64,000 bases of DNA from Herbaspirillum sp. GW103 (GCF_000261365.1 NZ_AJVC01000006.1:682001-746000); one strand, 5' to 3'; positions 18,520 to 29,466 are shown, counted from the first letter of the stretch. Translations and numbers: made by a program. Notes: generated by a model not told the origin, from the sequence alone.

Positions 18520-19680
18520 ATGAACCAAGCCGCCGCCCCCGTGGCATTCGAAGAACTGACGGCCGCCAACGGCCATCGCATCGGCATCGCCACCCTCGCT
18601 TCCGAAAAGACCCTGCATGCCATCTCGCTGGAGATGGTCAGGCTGCTCACGCCCCAACTGCAGCAGTGGCAGGCCGATCCGGGCGTGGCCATGGTGATGC
18701 TGCAGGCGCAGGGCGACAAGGCCTTTTGTGCCGGTGGCGACTTGCAGCAGCTCTATCGCTCCATGCGCGAACATCACGCCTCGCCCGCGCGCGAGGACAT
18801 TGGCGCCAATTCCTACGCAGCGGAATTCTTCGAGCAGGAATATCGCCTGGATTATCTTGTCCACAGCTTCGCCAAGCCCATCCTGTGCTGGGGGCATGGC
18901 ATCGTCATGGGCGGTGGTATCGGCCTGATGGCCGGTTGCAGCCATCGCGTGGTCACCGAAAAATCGCGTCTGGCCATGCCGGAAATCACCATCGGGCTCT
19001 ATCCGGATGTGGGCGGCAGCTGGTTCCTGTCCCGCATGCCGGGCAAGAGCGGCGTCTTCCTGGCGCTCACCGGTGCCAACCTCAATGCCAACGACGCCCT
19101 CTTCGCCGGCCTGGCGGACTATCGCGTGGCCCATGCCGCCAAGGCATCGGTGATCGATGCCCTGCTGATGCAGCCGTGGGGAGAGGGCAAGGATGCCGAG
19201 CTGCTGGATCGTGTACTGGGTGCGGCGCAGGCTTCTTGCTCGTCGCAAGGCACGGCATCGTTTGCGGCCTCCAGCCTGCGTACGCATTTCGACCTGATCG
19301 AGTCCCTCTGCCGTCGGCCCACCTTGCCGGAAATCGTCGAGGGCATTCTGAGCTTGCAGACCGAGGATGCCTGGCTGAGCAAAGCCCAGGCTACCCTGCG
19401 GGCCGGCTCACCCGGTTCGGCCTGGCTGGGCTATGCCCTGCAGAAGCGTGTGCGTCCGCTGTCGCTGGCGGAGGTGTTCCGGCTGGAATTCGTGGTGTCG
19501 CTGCATTGCGCGGCACGCCCCGATTTCGTCGAGGGCATCCGCGCGCTGATCATCGAGAAGGACCAGAAACCACAATGGAATCCGGCCTCTCTGGCCGCAG
19601 CCACGCCGGCATGGGTAGAGGGATTCTTTGCCGATCCCTGGTCGCGCCAGGCGCATCCGCTGGCCGACCTGGGCGCCTGA
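18520..19680 (+). CDS. Enoyl-CoA hydratase/isomerase family protein, 3-hydroxyisobutyryl-CoA hydrolase-like
   Basis: 386 residues, longer than simple crotonases and matching the ECH_2 (HIBYL-CoA hydrolase) group. Motifs are KAFCAGGDLQQLYRS and GIVMGGGIGLMAGCSHRVVTE for the oxyanion hole, and MPEITIGLYPDVGGSWFLSRMPG with the catalytic Glu and Asp. The family hydrolyses 3-hydroxyisobutyryl-CoA in valine catabolism or acts on similar short acyl-CoA esters. AGGAG precedes the ATG. It stands alone after rnpB. Confidence 0.88.
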   Translation: MNQAAAPVAFEELTAANGHRIGIATLASEKTLHAISLEMVRLLTPQLQQWQADPGVAMVMLQAQGDKAFCAGGDLQQLYRSMREHHASPAREDIGANSYAAEFFEQEYRLDYLVHSFAKPILCWGHGIVMGGGIGLMAGCSHRVVTEKSRLAMPEITIGLYPDVGGSWFLSRMPGKSGVFLALTGANLNANDALFAGLADYRVAHAAKASVIDALLMQPWGEGKDAELLDRVLGAAQASCSSQGTASFAASSLRTHFDLIESLCRRPTLPEIVEGILSLQTEDAWLSKAQATLRAGSPGSAWLGYALQKRVRPLSLAEVFRLEFVVSLHCAARPDFVEGIRALIIEKDQKPQWNPASLAAATPAWVEGFFADPWSRQAHPLADLGA

Positions 19681-19724
19681 ATCGCTTCAGGTCGACGCCG
19701 GTCGGGTCGACGGACGGTCCGTGC

Positions 19725-20204
19725 TTACAGGCCCAGTTCGGACAGGCCGGGATGGTCGTCCGGACGCGGGCCTGAGCGGTCCCAGTGGAATTTGCGTTCC
19801 GCTTGCCTGATCGGCAGATCATTGATGGAAGCATGGCGCAGGCGCATCAGTCCATGCTCGTCGAATTCCCAGTTCTCGTTGCCATAGGAGCGGAACCAGC
19901 TCCCCGAATCGTCGTGCCATTCGTAGGCGAAGCGCACGGCGATGCGGTTGTCTTCGTGCGCCCAGACTTCCTTGATGAGTCGGTAATCCAGCTCGCGCGC
20001 CCATTTGCGGGTGAGGAAGGCGACGATCTCGGCGCGTCCGTGGACGAAGTCGGCGCGGTTGCGCCAGCGGCTGTCTTCGGTATAGGCCAGCGAGACGCGC
20101 TGCGGATCGCAGGAATTCCAGGCATCTTCGGCAGCGCGCGCCTTCATGGCGGCCGTCTCACGGGTGAACGGGGGCAGCGGTGGACGCTGGGCGGGGCTAT
20201 TCAT
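19725..20204 (-). CDS. SnoaL-like (DUF1348, NTF2 fold) protein
   Basis: 159 residues from ATG 20204 with AAGGAG 7 nt upstream. The sequence is rich in conserved aromatic and charged positions ([70 protein letters not shown]) that mark the DUF1348 group of NTF2-like proteins. The fold usually makes a small-molecule pocket or enzyme active site; the function of this group is not established. It converges with the crotonase gene and has no operon partner. Confidence 0.85.
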   Translation of the reverse strand: MNSPAQRPPLPPFTRETAAMKARAAEDAWNSCDPQRVSLAYTEDSRWRNRADFVHGRAEIVAFLTRKWARELDYRLIKEVWAHEDNRIAVRFAYEWHDDSGSWFRSYGNENWEFDEHGLMRLRHASINDLPIRQAERKFHWDRSGPRPDDHPGLSELGL

Positions 20205-20556
20205 CGACAGTCTCCTTGGGTGTGCCGGATGGGCCGGCTGTTCATGGTCTACGACGGGACGGCAAGCGGGAATGCGGCTGTATGGAGCGATGGATCGAAA
20301 AAATTCTAGGCGCTGCGCCGGACCTTGGCAAACAAAGCCGGCCTGTGCGGGAGACCGTCATTGCTGTGCGTTGCACGCCAACGGGCAACTGTGCTGGAGG
20401 GACATCGCTCTGCGGTGTGGCCCTCAAGAGAAGCGATGAGGAAGAAGAAACGAGCGGGAAGGCGAGGAGGGGGAGGGACGGCCGATCCTGTCGAATCGGC
20501 CTCGATTTGAATGCCCTGAACCTGGTTGAGGGCATTCAAATGCGTGAAGCGTGAAA
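20205..20556. other. Intergenic stretch between the SnoaL-like gene and HU
   Basis: About 350 bp without a convincing gene; short frames here lack ribosome-binding sites. The only clear structure is a 13-bp perfect hairpin near the HU end, listed separately. Confidence 0.5.
20505..20541 (-). terminator. Perfect 13-bp hairpin downstream of HU, possible transcript end
   Basis: ATTTGAATGCCCT (20505-20517) pairs with AGGGCATTCAAAT (20529-20541) around an 11-nt loop. It lies 16 bp past the HU stop codon on the minus strand. No T-run follows on that strand, so it may be a 3'-end stabilising structure or a factor-dependent terminator instead of a classic intrinsic one. Confidence 0.5.
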
Positions 20557-20841
20557 TTATTTCTTCTTCTTGTTGACGGCTTCCTTGAAAGCCTTGCCAG
20601 CCGAGAACTTCACGGTGGTCGCAGCGGCGATCTTGATTTCTTCGCCGGTTTGCGGGTTGCGGCCGGTGCGGGCAGCGCGCTTGCCGGTCGAGAAGGAACC
20701 GAAGCCAACCAATTGCACGGTATCGCCCTTGGTCACGGCCTTGATGATGTTCTCGATGACGGAGTCCAGCGCGCGCTGGGCTGCTGCCTTGGAGATCTCG
20801 GTGTCGGCGGCGATAACGTCAACCAATTCAGATTTGTTCAC
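20557..20841 (-). CDS. hupB: DNA-binding protein HU
   Basis: 94 residues from a GTG at 20841, chosen because [11 protein letters not shown] is the canonical HU start and AAAGGAA precedes it by 7 nt; upstream in-frame codons are not HU-like. The body shows the HU dimerisation helices ([18 protein letters not shown]) and the DNA-binding arm ([27 protein letters not shown]), ending in a lysine tail. HU bends and compacts DNA in the nucleoid. The gene is single and divergent from the dcw cluster. Confidence 0.96.
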   Translation of the reverse strand: MNKSELVDVIAADTEISKAAAQRALDSVIENIIKAVTKGDTVQLVGFGSFSTGKRAARTGRNPQTGEEIKIAAATTVKFSAGKAFKEAVNKKKK

Positions 20842-21573
20842 TTTTAAATTCCTTTCACTGTTAAGGTGCCCAGATTTTAGCACTGGAATGAGCCGGATCC
20901 GCAAGCCCTATCTGCGTTTTCAGCCGATAGGGCCTGGTCGGAACCAGCCTTGATTGAAAAAAATCGACGTGCTTTTCAACACCCGCAAACGGGCCATGCC
21001 GGCCGCGTTTTTGCGTATCGATCTTCCCAAAGACACGGATAGTAAAAGGTGCTCGCCGCCGAAGTCAAAACAAAAACGCTTCCTGCCATTCATTTGACGA
21101 AGAATTTCATGAAGTTTCGGGATCACAAGCGTTCTTGCCTCATCTGCTGAGGCGCTTGCCCCGCAGGGCAATGCCCTCGTTGTCAGGGTGACGATGCAGG
21201 GCGAGGCATGCTCCGGACTGCCCCAAACGGATATTTCTTGTCCATTTTCGCGCCATCCGGTGAACTTAAGTTGCACTGCAAAATCCATGTCCTTTGGTTC
21301 AGTTCACTCGCAAATCCTGCGCTTTCCTGCTCCAGTCGTTTTCCCTCTCCCTGCTGCCCCGAAATCGGGCAGACCGCCGCGTCCATGCGCCGCAAATCCG
21401 CGCCGTTGCGCAATTCTGGCGCGAAACACATGTGTATAGCTCAGGTTGCACCTTCAATGTAAATGCTAAGTCCTTCATTTTCTTCACAAATGTTATGAAG
21501 AGGGTGTTTTAAGGAAGTGCGCTAAGTCTTTGACTTTATTAGCAAAATCGCGGTTTTTCGCAACGTATACCGC
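20842..21573. other. AT-richer intergenic region between HU and the dcw promoter
   Basis: About 730 bp visibly richer in A and T than its surroundings. A 122-codon frame on the minus strand (20920-21288) is the longest candidate; its ATG has AGGA too close (1 nt), and its codons are not GC3-rich, so I do not call it. A direct repeat GCTAAGTCYTT occurs at 21465-21475 and 21521-21531, just ahead of the dcw promoter, and could be a binding site. Confidence 0.45.
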
Positions 21574-21602
21574 TTGACCTGCAATAGTGCATCCACTAAA
21601 GT
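21574..21602 (+). promoter_or_regulatory. Predicted sigma-70 promoter of the dcw cluster
   Basis: TTGACC (21574-21579), a 17-bp spacer and TAAAGT (21597-21602) form a good match to the sigma-70 consensus, with a start near 21609, about 112 bp before mraZ. The MraZ-type repeats overlap the -10 element and the start site. Confidence 0.6.
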
Positions 21603-21645
21603 GGGCGGCAGTGTCAAAAAGTGTTTTTTTGTGGGGCATTTGTGG
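21601..21645 (+). promoter_or_regulatory. MraZ operator: GTG boxes at exact 10-bp spacing
   Basis: GTG begins at 21601, 21611, 21621 and 21631, one per helical turn, with a further GTGG at 21642; the first and fourth boxes are GTGGG. MraZ is known to bind tandem GTGGG-like repeats spaced by one turn upstream of its own operon in E. coli and other bacteria. The array overlaps the predicted -10 and transcription start, which fits repression by MraZ. Confidence 0.7.
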
Positions 21646-21720
21646 TGTCATTTGCATTTGCCCGGCACGACACGGCACCCGATCAGCAATCTCACTCGCC
21701 GCAGGCGAAGGAAAAACACA

Positions 21721-22149
21721 GTGTTCCAGGGCGCGTCAGCACTCAATCTCGATGCCAAAGGACGGATGACCATTCCGGCCAAGCATCGTGACGCCCTGAT
21801 TGTGCAGTGCGAAGGACGCGCCACCGTGACGCGCCATCCGCATGGCTGCCTGTTGTTCTTTCCGCGCCCGACCTGGGAGACGCATCGCGAGCAGATCGCC
21901 AACTGGCCGATGTCGGCCCGTGCCTGGCAGCGCATCTTCCTGGGCAATGCCCAGGACGTGGAGCTCGACAGTGCCGGCCGCATCCTGATTGCGCCCGAAC
22001 TGCGCGCGGCCGTGGGCTTGCAGCGTGATGTGATGTTGTTGGGCATGGGTAGTCATTTCGAAATCTGGGATGCCGTCAAGCTGGCCGAGAGTGAAGCCGA
22101 GGCCGTGGCGGGTGGCATGCCGGATGTGTTGAGCAACTTTTCCTTCTGA
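21721..22149 (+). CDS. mraZ: Transcriptional regulator MraZ
   Basis: 142 residues from a GTG at 21721, with GAAGGA upstream; the family start [22 protein letters not shown] sets this choice. Two SpoVT/AbrB-like halves are visible, the first [16 protein letters not shown] and the second [16 protein letters not shown], which give the ring-shaped MraZ fold. MraZ represses the dcw operon by binding repeats at its promoter. First gene of the cluster; rsmH begins 12 bp downstream. Confidence 0.96.
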   Translation: MFQGASALNLDAKGRMTIPAKHRDALIVQCEGRATVTRHPHGCLLFFPRPTWETHREQIANWPMSARAWQRIFLGNAQDVELDSAGRILIAPELRAAVGLQRDVMLLGMGSHFEIWDAVKLAESEAEAVAGGMPDVLSNFSF

Positions 22150-22161
22150 CGGCCGGACAAG

Positions 22162-23141
<980 letters not shown>

Positions 23142-23145
<4 letters not shown>

Positions 23146-23414
23146 CCGGGCGTCTGTGCATCCTGCTGACCATCATGCTGGTGGGTTGCGCGCTGTCCGT
23201 GGTGAGCGCCCAGTACAAGGCCCGCAGCCTCTTCATCGAGCTGGAGCGCGCCCAGAGCGCGGCGCGCCAGCTCGACGTCGATTGGGCGCAGTTGCAGCTG
23301 GACCAGTCCACGCTGGGCAAGAATGCCCGCATCGAGGAGCTGGCACGGCGTGATCTGGGCATGGTCCCGGTCACCGCCGCCCGTACCCAATACCTCACCG
23401 TGGGGGTGCCATGA
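23142..23414 (+). CDS. ftsL: Cell division protein FtsL
   Basis: 90 residues with an N-terminal membrane segment ([21 protein letters not shown]) and a periplasmic coiled coil ([31 protein letters not shown]) ending in the [13 protein letters not shown] motif. FtsL joins FtsB and FtsQ in the complex that activates FtsW-FtsI at the septum. Its ATG overlaps the rsmH stop and its stop overlaps the ftsI start, implying coupled translation. Confidence 0.95.
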
Positions 23415-25189
23415 CCAAGATGCCCCCGCGTACCAATCTGACCGGCGCTCGCGTGGCTGCCTCCAAGGGCGTGGCGTTTTCGTCCAATCCCATCCTGCAG
23501 GTCAAGCTGCCGGCCTGGCGCTCGCGCTTCGTGTTGTTCGTGCTGTTTGCCGCTTTCGTGGCGCTGGTCTTGCGCGCGCTGTGGCTGCAGGGCGTATCGA
23601 CCGATTTCCTGCAGAAGCAGGGCGCCTCGCGCTACGCCCGCACCCTGGAAATGCCCGCCACGCGCGGCAAGATCCTTGACCGCAACGGCCAGGTGCTGGC
23701 TTCCTCGGTGCCGGTCAAGGCGATCTGGGCCATCCCCGACGATGTGCAGGGCGCACCCAAGGACAAGCTGGTGCAGCTGGCCAAGCTGCTGGACATGAGC
23801 GATGCCGAGCTGCGCAAGAAGCTCGATTCCGATCGCAGCTTTGTCTACCTCAAGCGCCAGGTCGAGCAGGATACCGCCGACAAGATCGTCAAGCTGGGCA
23901 TTCCCGGCATCCAGACCCGCAAGGAATACAAGCGCTTCTATCCCGAAGGCGAGGTGATGGCGCACGTGGTCGGCTTCACCAACATCGAGGATGCCGGCCA
24001 GGACGGCATGGAGCTGTCCGCGCAGAAGACGCTGGCCGGCGTGACCGGCAGCCGCCGCGTCATCAAGGACCGCCTGGGCCGTGTGGTGGAAGATATCGAA
24101 TCGATCCGCGAGCCGCACGATGGCCGTGACCTGACCTTGTCCATCGACAGCAAGATTCAGTACATCGCCTTCACGCAACTGAAGGAAGCGGTAGAAAAAT
24201 ACAAGGCCAAGGCCGGCGGCATCATCGTGGTCGATGCCAAGACCGGCGAAGTGCTGGCCATGGCCAATCTGCCCTCCTACAATCCCAACGACCGTTCGGT
24301 GCTGACCGGGGCGCAGCTGCGCAATCGCGTGGTGACCGATACCTTCGAACCGGGCTCGACCCTCAAGCCCTTCACCGTGGCCCTGGCGCTGGACACGCAT
24401 CGCGTGACTCCGTCCACGGTGTTCCAGACCGCGCCCGGCAAGATGACCATCGGCACCGCCACCATCGGCGATTCGCATCCCCACGGTCCGCTGACGGTGG
24501 CGCAGATCATCGAGAAGTCTTCCAACATCGGCACTGCCAAGATCGCGCTGGGCATGCCGGCCGAAGAGATGTGGGAAATGTTCACCACGGTCGGTTTCGG
24601 TCAGCAGCCCAAGTTCGGCTTCCCGGGGGCGGTGGCCGGTCGCGTGCGTCCCTACAAGTCGTGGCGCCCGATCGAGCAGGCCACCATGAGCTACGGCCAC
24701 GGCATTTCGGTGTCGTTGATCCAGCTGGCCCACGCCTATCTGATCTTCGCCCGCAATGGCGACATCATTCCCTTGTCCTTCACCAAGGTCACCGATTCGC
24801 CCATCGGCCAGCGTGTCATCTCGGCCGATACCGCCCTGCAGATGCGTCGCATGCTGGAAACCGTGGTCGCTCCGGGCGGTACGGCACCGCAGGCCCAGGT
24901 GCCGGGCTATCGCGTCGGCGGCAAGACCGGTACCGCTTACAAGATCGAAAACGGCAAGTACGTGCGCAAGTACGTGGCCTCGTTCACGGGCATCGCCCCG
25001 ATGTCGGATCCGCGCCTGATCATCTCGGTGATGATCGACGAGCCGCAAGGTCAGCACTTCGGCGGCCCGGTGGCCGGCCCGGTATTTGCCAACGTCGCCG
25101 CCAATGCCTTGCGCGCATTGAACGTACCGCCGGATTCCAGCGTGACCAACATCATCATTCCCAAAGAACCGCTTGAGGAGAGCATGTAA
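23411..25189 (+). CDS. ftsI: Peptidoglycan transpeptidase FtsI (penicillin-binding protein 3)
   Basis: 592 residues. A single membrane segment (FVLFVLFAAFVALVLRALWLQ) is followed by the pedestal domain and the transpeptidase domain. The three active-site motifs are present: STLK with Ser316, SSN at 370-372, and KTG at 505-507. FtsI cross-links septal peptidoglycan as partner of FtsW and is the target of beta-lactams. The stop codon overlaps the murE start (TAATG). Confidence 0.97.
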   Translation: MTKMPPRTNLTGARVAASKGVAFSSNPILQVKLPAWRSRFVLFVLFAAFVALVLRALWLQGVSTDFLQKQGASRYARTLEMPATRGKILDRNGQVLASSVPVKAIWAIPDDVQGAPKDKLVQLAKLLDMSDAELRKKLDSDRSFVYLKRQVEQDTADKIVKLGIPGIQTRKEYKRFYPEGEVMAHVVGFTNIEDAGQDGMELSAQKTLAGVTGSRRVIKDRLGRVVEDIESIREPHDGRDLTLSIDSKIQYIAFTQLKEAVEKYKAKAGGIIVVDAKTGEVLAMANLPSYNPNDRSVLTGAQLRNRVVTDTFEPGSTLKPFTVALALDTHRVTPSTVFQTAPGKMTIGTATIGDSHPHGPLTVAQIIEKSSNIGTAKIALGMPAEEMWEMFTTVGFGQQPKFGFPGAVAGRVRPYKSWRPIEQATMSYGHGISVSLIQLAHAYLIFARNGDIIPLSFTKVTDSPIGQRVISADTALQMRRMLETVVAPGGTAPQAQVPGYRVGGKTGTAYKIENGKYVRKYVASFTGIAPMSDPRLIISVMIDEPQGQHFGGPVAGPVFANVAANALRALNVPPDSSVTNIIIPKEPLEESM

Positions 25190-26715
25190 TGTCCGAGCGC
25201 GTTCCCAGCCTTCAAGACATCCTCGCCTGGCTGCGCCAGGCGTCGCCGTCTGCGCAACTCACCTCGGATTCCCGCCGCGTGGCGGCCGGCGACGTGTTCT
25301 TCGCCTACGTGGGCGACGCCGATGGCCGCTCCTATATTGCCGATGCCGTCGAGCGGGGCGCGGCCGCCGTGCTCTACGAAGCCGACGGTTATACCTGGCC
25401 GTCCCAGATCGACGTGCCGCACCTGCCCCTGTCCGACCTGAAGGCGCGCGCCGGCGAGATCGCCGCCGCCTGGTACGGCCAGCCTGATCAGGCCATGTTG
25501 ACGGTGGCCGTCACCGGCACCAATGGCAAGACTTCCTGCGCCTACTGGCTGGGTACCGCATTGTCGCGTCTGCCCGGCGCCAGCGCCGCCGGCGTGATCG
25601 GCACGCTCGGCGTGGGCAGCTTTGTCAATGGCAAGCCGCAAGGCTTCGAGGTCACCGGCTACACCACACCGGACGCCGTACTGCTGCAACGCAGCCTGTT
25701 CAAGTTGTCGCAGGGCCGCGTCGGTGCGCTGGCCATCGAGGCCTCCTCCATCGGACTGGCCCAGGGGCGCATGAACGGCATGCACGTCGATGTCGCCCTG
25801 CTGACCAATTTCACCCGCGATCACCTGGATTTCCACGGTGACATGCAGACCTACGAAGACGCCAAACGCAAGCTGTTCCAGTGGCCGGGCCTGAAGCACG
25901 CCGTGGTCAACCTGGACGACGGCATGGGCCAGCGCCTGCTGCCGCTGCTGGCCGAGCGCAAGCTGCCTGTGATCGGTTACGCCATCGCCGACGAGCAGGG
26001 CGGCGACACGCACGGCGTACCGACCTTGCGCGCCAGCCAACTGCGCAGCAGCCATACCGGCACCGCCTTCCACGTCGATTCCCCTTTCGGCAGCGGCCAG
26101 GTCAAGACCCAGCTGGTGGGACGCTTCAATGTCAGCAACGTGCTGGGCATCATGGGCGTACTGCTCACGCAGGGCGTGGCCTGGGATACCGTGGTCGCCG
26201 CAGCGGCCGCACTGACCCCGGCACCGGGCCGCATGCAGCAGTTCGGCGGTCCTGATGTGCCGCTGATCGTGATCGATTACGCCCATACCCCCGACGCCCT
26301 CGACAAGACACTGTCCACCCTGCGCCAGGTCGCCACCCAGCGTGGCGGCCAGCTGTGGTGCGTATTCGGCTGCGGTGGTGATCGCGATCCGGGCAAGCGC
26401 CCGCAGATGGGCCAGATCGCCGAGCAGGCCGACCAGGTCGTGCTGACCAGCGACAATCCGCGCAGTGAAGATCCGCAGGCCATCATCGAGCAGATCCGTG
26501 TAGGCATGAGCCGCGTCGAACCGGTGGTGCTGCCCGACCGCGCCGGCGCCATTCTGTGGGCGATCCGCCATGCCACCAAGGCCGATGTGGTCCTGCTGGC
26601 CGGCAAGGGACATGAGCCTTACCAGGAAATCGCCGGCAAGAAATTGCCCTTCCTCGACGCCGACCATGTCGCGCTGGCGCTTGCCGCGCGCTCGACCATG
26701 ATGGGGGGCGCATGA
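25189..26715 (+). CDS. murE: UDP-MurNAc-tripeptide ligase MurE (meso-diaminopimelate adding)
   Basis: 508 residues. ATP-dependent addition of the third stem residue in the cytoplasm. The P-loop VTGTNGKTSCAYWLG, the central FTRDHLDFHGDMQTYEDAK and the C-terminal DNPR motif (residues 422-425) are clear; DNPR is the signature for meso-DAP specificity, as expected in a Gram-negative cell wall. It overlaps both neighbours. Confidence 0.97.
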   Translation: MSERVPSLQDILAWLRQASPSAQLTSDSRRVAAGDVFFAYVGDADGRSYIADAVERGAAAVLYEADGYTWPSQIDVPHLPLSDLKARAGEIAAAWYGQPDQAMLTVAVTGTNGKTSCAYWLGTALSRLPGASAAGVIGTLGVGSFVNGKPQGFEVTGYTTPDAVLLQRSLFKLSQGRVGALAIEASSIGLAQGRMNGMHVDVALLTNFTRDHLDFHGDMQTYEDAKRKLFQWPGLKHAVVNLDDGMGQRLLPLLAERKLPVIGYAIADEQGGDTHGVPTLRASQLRSSHTGTAFHVDSPFGSGQVKTQLVGRFNVSNVLGIMGVLLTQGVAWDTVVAAAAALTPAPGRMQQFGGPDVPLIVIDYAHTPDALDKTLSTLRQVATQRGGQLWCVFGCGGDRDPGKRPQMGQIAEQADQVVLTSDNPRSEDPQAIIEQIRVGMSRVEPVVLPDRAGAILWAIRHATKADVVLLAGKGHEPYQEIAGKKLPFLDADHVALALAARSTMMGGA

Positions 26716-28172
26716 TGCGATTCGATTTCCGCCAGTTGCTGGAGTGGATCCGCACCGCCGAGCAAGCCGCCTCCGCACGCACCGTGCCGGGCGTGGTCAA
26801 TGCGCCGGCAGGCGTACTCGAACTCAATGACGTCGTCACCGACAGCCGTGCGGTCAAGCCTGGCAATGTCTTCGTCGCCCTGCGCGGCGAGCGCTTCGAT
26901 GCACATGATTTCCTCGATACGGTAGCCGTCCAGGGTGCTGCCGCCGTGGTGGTCGAACGCGTACCGCCAGGCCTTGGCGTGCCGGCCATCGTGGTGCCCG
27001 ACACCCGCGCCGCACTGGGCCAGATCGCCCATGGCTGGCGTGTCCGGCATCAGATCCCGGTGATCGGCGTGACCGGCAGCAACGGCAAGACCACCGTCAA
27101 GGAAATGATCGCCGCCATCCTCGCGGCCGCCTTCGGTGAAGACGGCTACCTGGGTACGCGCGGCAATTTCAACAACGAGATCGGCGTCCCGCTGACCTTG
27201 TTCCGTCTGCGCGCGCAACATCAGGCTGCCGTCATCGAGATGGGCATGAACCATCCGGGCGAGATCGCCGTGCTCTCGCGCATCGCCGCGCCGACGCTGG
27301 GCCTGGTCAACAATGCCCAGCGCGAGCATCAGGAATTCATGGCCAGCGTGGAAGCGGTGGCACGCGAAAACGGCGCCGTGATCCGCCACCTGCCTGCTGA
27401 CGGCGTGGCCGTGTTCCCGTCCGATGATGATTTCACCGCGCTCTGGCGTGAAGAGGCCGGTGCCCGCCGCGTGCTGACTTTCGGCCTGACTGCGCAAGCC
27501 GATGTCAGCGCCAGCTATCAGGCCAGCGCCTTCGGCAGTACCCTGCAGGTGACCGTGAAAGGTCTGGCCGTCCCGCCCGCGCAGTTCAAGGTGGAACTGG
27601 CCGCCGTCGGTGAGCACAACGTGCGCAATGCCCTGGCTGCTGCCGCCTGCGCGCTGGGTGCCGGCATCACGGTTGAGGCCGTGATACGCGGCCTGCAGAG
27701 CTTTGCCCCGGTCAGTGGCCGCCTGCAGCGCAAGCAAGCCCGCAGCGGCGCGCTGGTGATCGACGACACCTACAACGCCAACCCCGACTCCGTGCGCGCG
27801 GCCATCGACGTGCTGGCCGCCATCGACGGTCCGCGCGTGCTGGTGCTGGGCGACATGGGTGAAGTCGGCGACCAGGGCCCGCAGTTCCATGCCGAGATCG
27901 GCGCCTATGCCCGCAGCCGTGGCATTCCGCTCTTGCTCGGACTGGGCGAATTGACGAAACACGTCGTCAGTTCGTATGGTCCGGCGCTGCAAGGTGTAGC
28001 GCAGGCTACGCATTTCGACGATATCGCCGCACTCAATGCCGCGGTGGAAAAGGCTGCCCCGCAGGGGGCGACCATTTTGGTAAAAGGTTCACGCTTCATG
28101 AAGATGGAGCGAGTTGTACAGCATCTGGTCAACGTTGAATCACTCTCGCAACATCAACAGGAGACCCATTAG
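26712..28172 (+). CDS. murF: UDP-MurNAc-tripeptide-D-Ala-D-Ala ligase MurF
   Basis: 486 residues from the first of two adjacent ATG codons. P-loop [19 protein letters not shown], the [16 protein letters not shown] segment and the [15 protein letters not shown] motif identify MurF, which adds D-Ala-D-Ala to complete the UDP-MurNAc-pentapeptide. The start overlaps the murE stop; mraY begins 1 bp after the stop. Confidence 0.97.
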   Translation: MMRFDFRQLLEWIRTAEQAASARTVPGVVNAPAGVLELNDVVTDSRAVKPGNVFVALRGERFDAHDFLDTVAVQGAAAVVVERVPPGLGVPAIVVPDTRAALGQIAHGWRVRHQIPVIGVTGSNGKTTVKEMIAAILAAAFGEDGYLGTRGNFNNEIGVPLTLFRLRAQHQAAVIEMGMNHPGEIAVLSRIAAPTLGLVNNAQREHQEFMASVEAVARENGAVIRHLPADGVAVFPSDDDFTALWREEAGARRVLTFGLTAQADVSASYQASAFGSTLQVTVKGLAVPPAQFKVELAAVGEHNVRNALAAAACALGAGITVEAVIRGLQSFAPVSGRLQRKQARSGALVIDDTYNANPDSVRAAIDVLAAIDGPRVLVLGDMGEVGDQGPQFHAEIGAYARSRGIPLLLGLGELTKHVVSSYGPALQGVAQATHFDDIAALNAAVEKAAPQGATILVKGSRFMKMERVVQHLVNVESLSQHQQETH

Positions 28173-28173
28173 C

Positions 28174-29343
28174 ATGCTGCTCTGGCTTGCACAGAATTTT
28201 CAACAGGATTTCGGCTTTCTGCGCCTGTTCAACTTCATCACCTTCCGCGCGGTCTTCGCCACGCTGACGGCGCTGTTGATCGGCATGATCGCCGGCCCTG
28301 CCGTGATCCGCATGCTCACCCGCATGAAGGTCGGCCAGGCCGTGCGCACCGATGGACCGCAGACCCACCTGATCAAGTCCGGCACCCCCACCATGGGTGG
28401 CGTGCTGATCCTGATCGGCATCGGCGTTTCCACCCTGCTGTGGGCGGACCTGTCCAACCGTTTCGTGTGGATCGTGCTGATCGTCACGCTCGGGTTCGGC
28501 GCCGTCGGTTGGGTCGATGACTACCGCAAGGTGGTCTATCGCGATCCGGAAGGCATGCGCTCGCGCGAAAAATATTTCTGGCAATCGCTGATCGGACTGG
28601 TGGCGGCGTTCTACCTGGCCTTCTCGGTTTCCGAAGTGAGCAACCTGAAGGTCTTCGACCTCTTCGTCGCCTGGGTGCGTTCCGGCTTCAGCCTGGACCT
28701 GCCGCCCAAGGCCGACCTGATCGTGCCCTTCTTCAAGACCGTGACCTATCCGCTGGGCGTGTGGGGCTTCATCGCGCTGACCTATTTCGTCATCGTCGGC
28801 ACCAGCAATGCGGTCAACCTGACCGATGGTCTGGATGGCTTGGCCATCATGCCCACCGTGCTGGTGGGGGCGGCCCTGGGCCTGTTCGCCTACCTGACCG
28901 GCAACGCGGCCTACGCCAAGTACCTGTTCATCCCGCACATCCCGGGTGCCGGCGAACTGCTCATCTTCTGCGGCGCCATGGGCGGTGCGGGCCTGGCCTT
29001 CCTCTGGTACAACGCCTACCCGGCGCAGGTGTTCATGGGCGACGTCGGCGCGCTGGCACTGGGTGGCGCGCTGGGCACCATCGCCGTCATCGTGCGCCAG
29101 GAAATCGTGCTCTTCATCATGGGCGGCATCTTCGTGGTGGAGACGCTCTCGGTGATGATCCAGGTGGCCTATTTCAAGTACACGAAGAAGCGCTTCGGCA
29201 CTGGCCGTCGCGTGCTGTTGATGGCACCCCTGCATCACCACTACGAACAGAAGGGCTGGAAGGAAACCCAGGTGGTGGTGCGGTTCTGGATCATCACCAT
29301 GATGCTGGTACTGGTCGGCCTGTCGACCCTGAAGCTGCGGTAA
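28174..29343 (+). CDS. mraY: Phospho-MurNAc-pentapeptide transferase MraY
   Basis: 389 residues from ATG 28174 with AGGAG upstream. A polytopic inner-membrane enzyme that makes lipid I on undecaprenyl phosphate. Visible signatures are [13 protein letters not shown], the Asp pair [33 protein letters not shown], and the C-terminal [14 protein letters not shown] histidine motif. The gap to murD is about 120 bp, unusual for this tightly overlapped cluster, and holds a small candidate ORF. Confidence 0.97.
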   Translation: MLLWLAQNFQQDFGFLRLFNFITFRAVFATLTALLIGMIAGPAVIRMLTRMKVGQAVRTDGPQTHLIKSGTPTMGGVLILIGIGVSTLLWADLSNRFVWIVLIVTLGFGAVGWVDDYRKVVYRDPEGMRSREKYFWQSLIGLVAAFYLAFSVSEVSNLKVFDLFVAWVRSGFSLDLPPKADLIVPFFKTVTYPLGVWGFIALTYFVIVGTSNAVNLTDGLDGLAIMPTVLVGAALGLFAYLTGNAAYAKYLFIPHIPGAGELLIFCGAMGGAGLAFLWYNAYPAQVFMGDVGALALGGALGTIAVIVRQEIVLFIMGGIFVVETLSVMIQVAYFKYTKKRFGTGRRVLLMAPLHHHYEQKGWKETQVVVRFWIITMMLVLVGLSTLKLR

Positions 29344-29352
29344 ACAGGCGAT

Positions 29353-29466
29353 ATGAAGAAAAACGGCGCCCCTTGTGACGAAATGCAGGAGGCGCCTTCG
29401 TGGTTGGCAGGGCTGGGCCCTGCATGGCAAGACCTTGATGAAGAAGTGAGTCGGAAAACAAGATGA
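29353..29466 (+). CDS. Candidate 37-codon ORF filling the mraY-murD gap
   Basis: An ATG at 29353, 10 bp after the mraY stop, opens a 37-codon frame (starts [17 protein letters not shown]) whose TGA overlaps the murD start as ATGA, the same arrangement as the other junctions of the cluster. The ribosome-binding site (AGGCGA) is modest and codons are less GC3-rich than in neighbours, so it may be chance. Within it, GGCGCC at the start and end of 29365-29396 can pair as a stem-loop. I do not recognise the peptide. It could be a leader that couples murD translation. Confidence 0.3.
   Translation: MKKNGAPCDEMQEAPSWLAGLGPAWQDLDEEVSRKTR

Noticed and set aside
20920..21288. A 122-codon minus-strand gene between HU and mraZ
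   Set aside because: Its ribosome-binding site is too close to the ATG and codon usage does not match neighbours; kept only as a lead.
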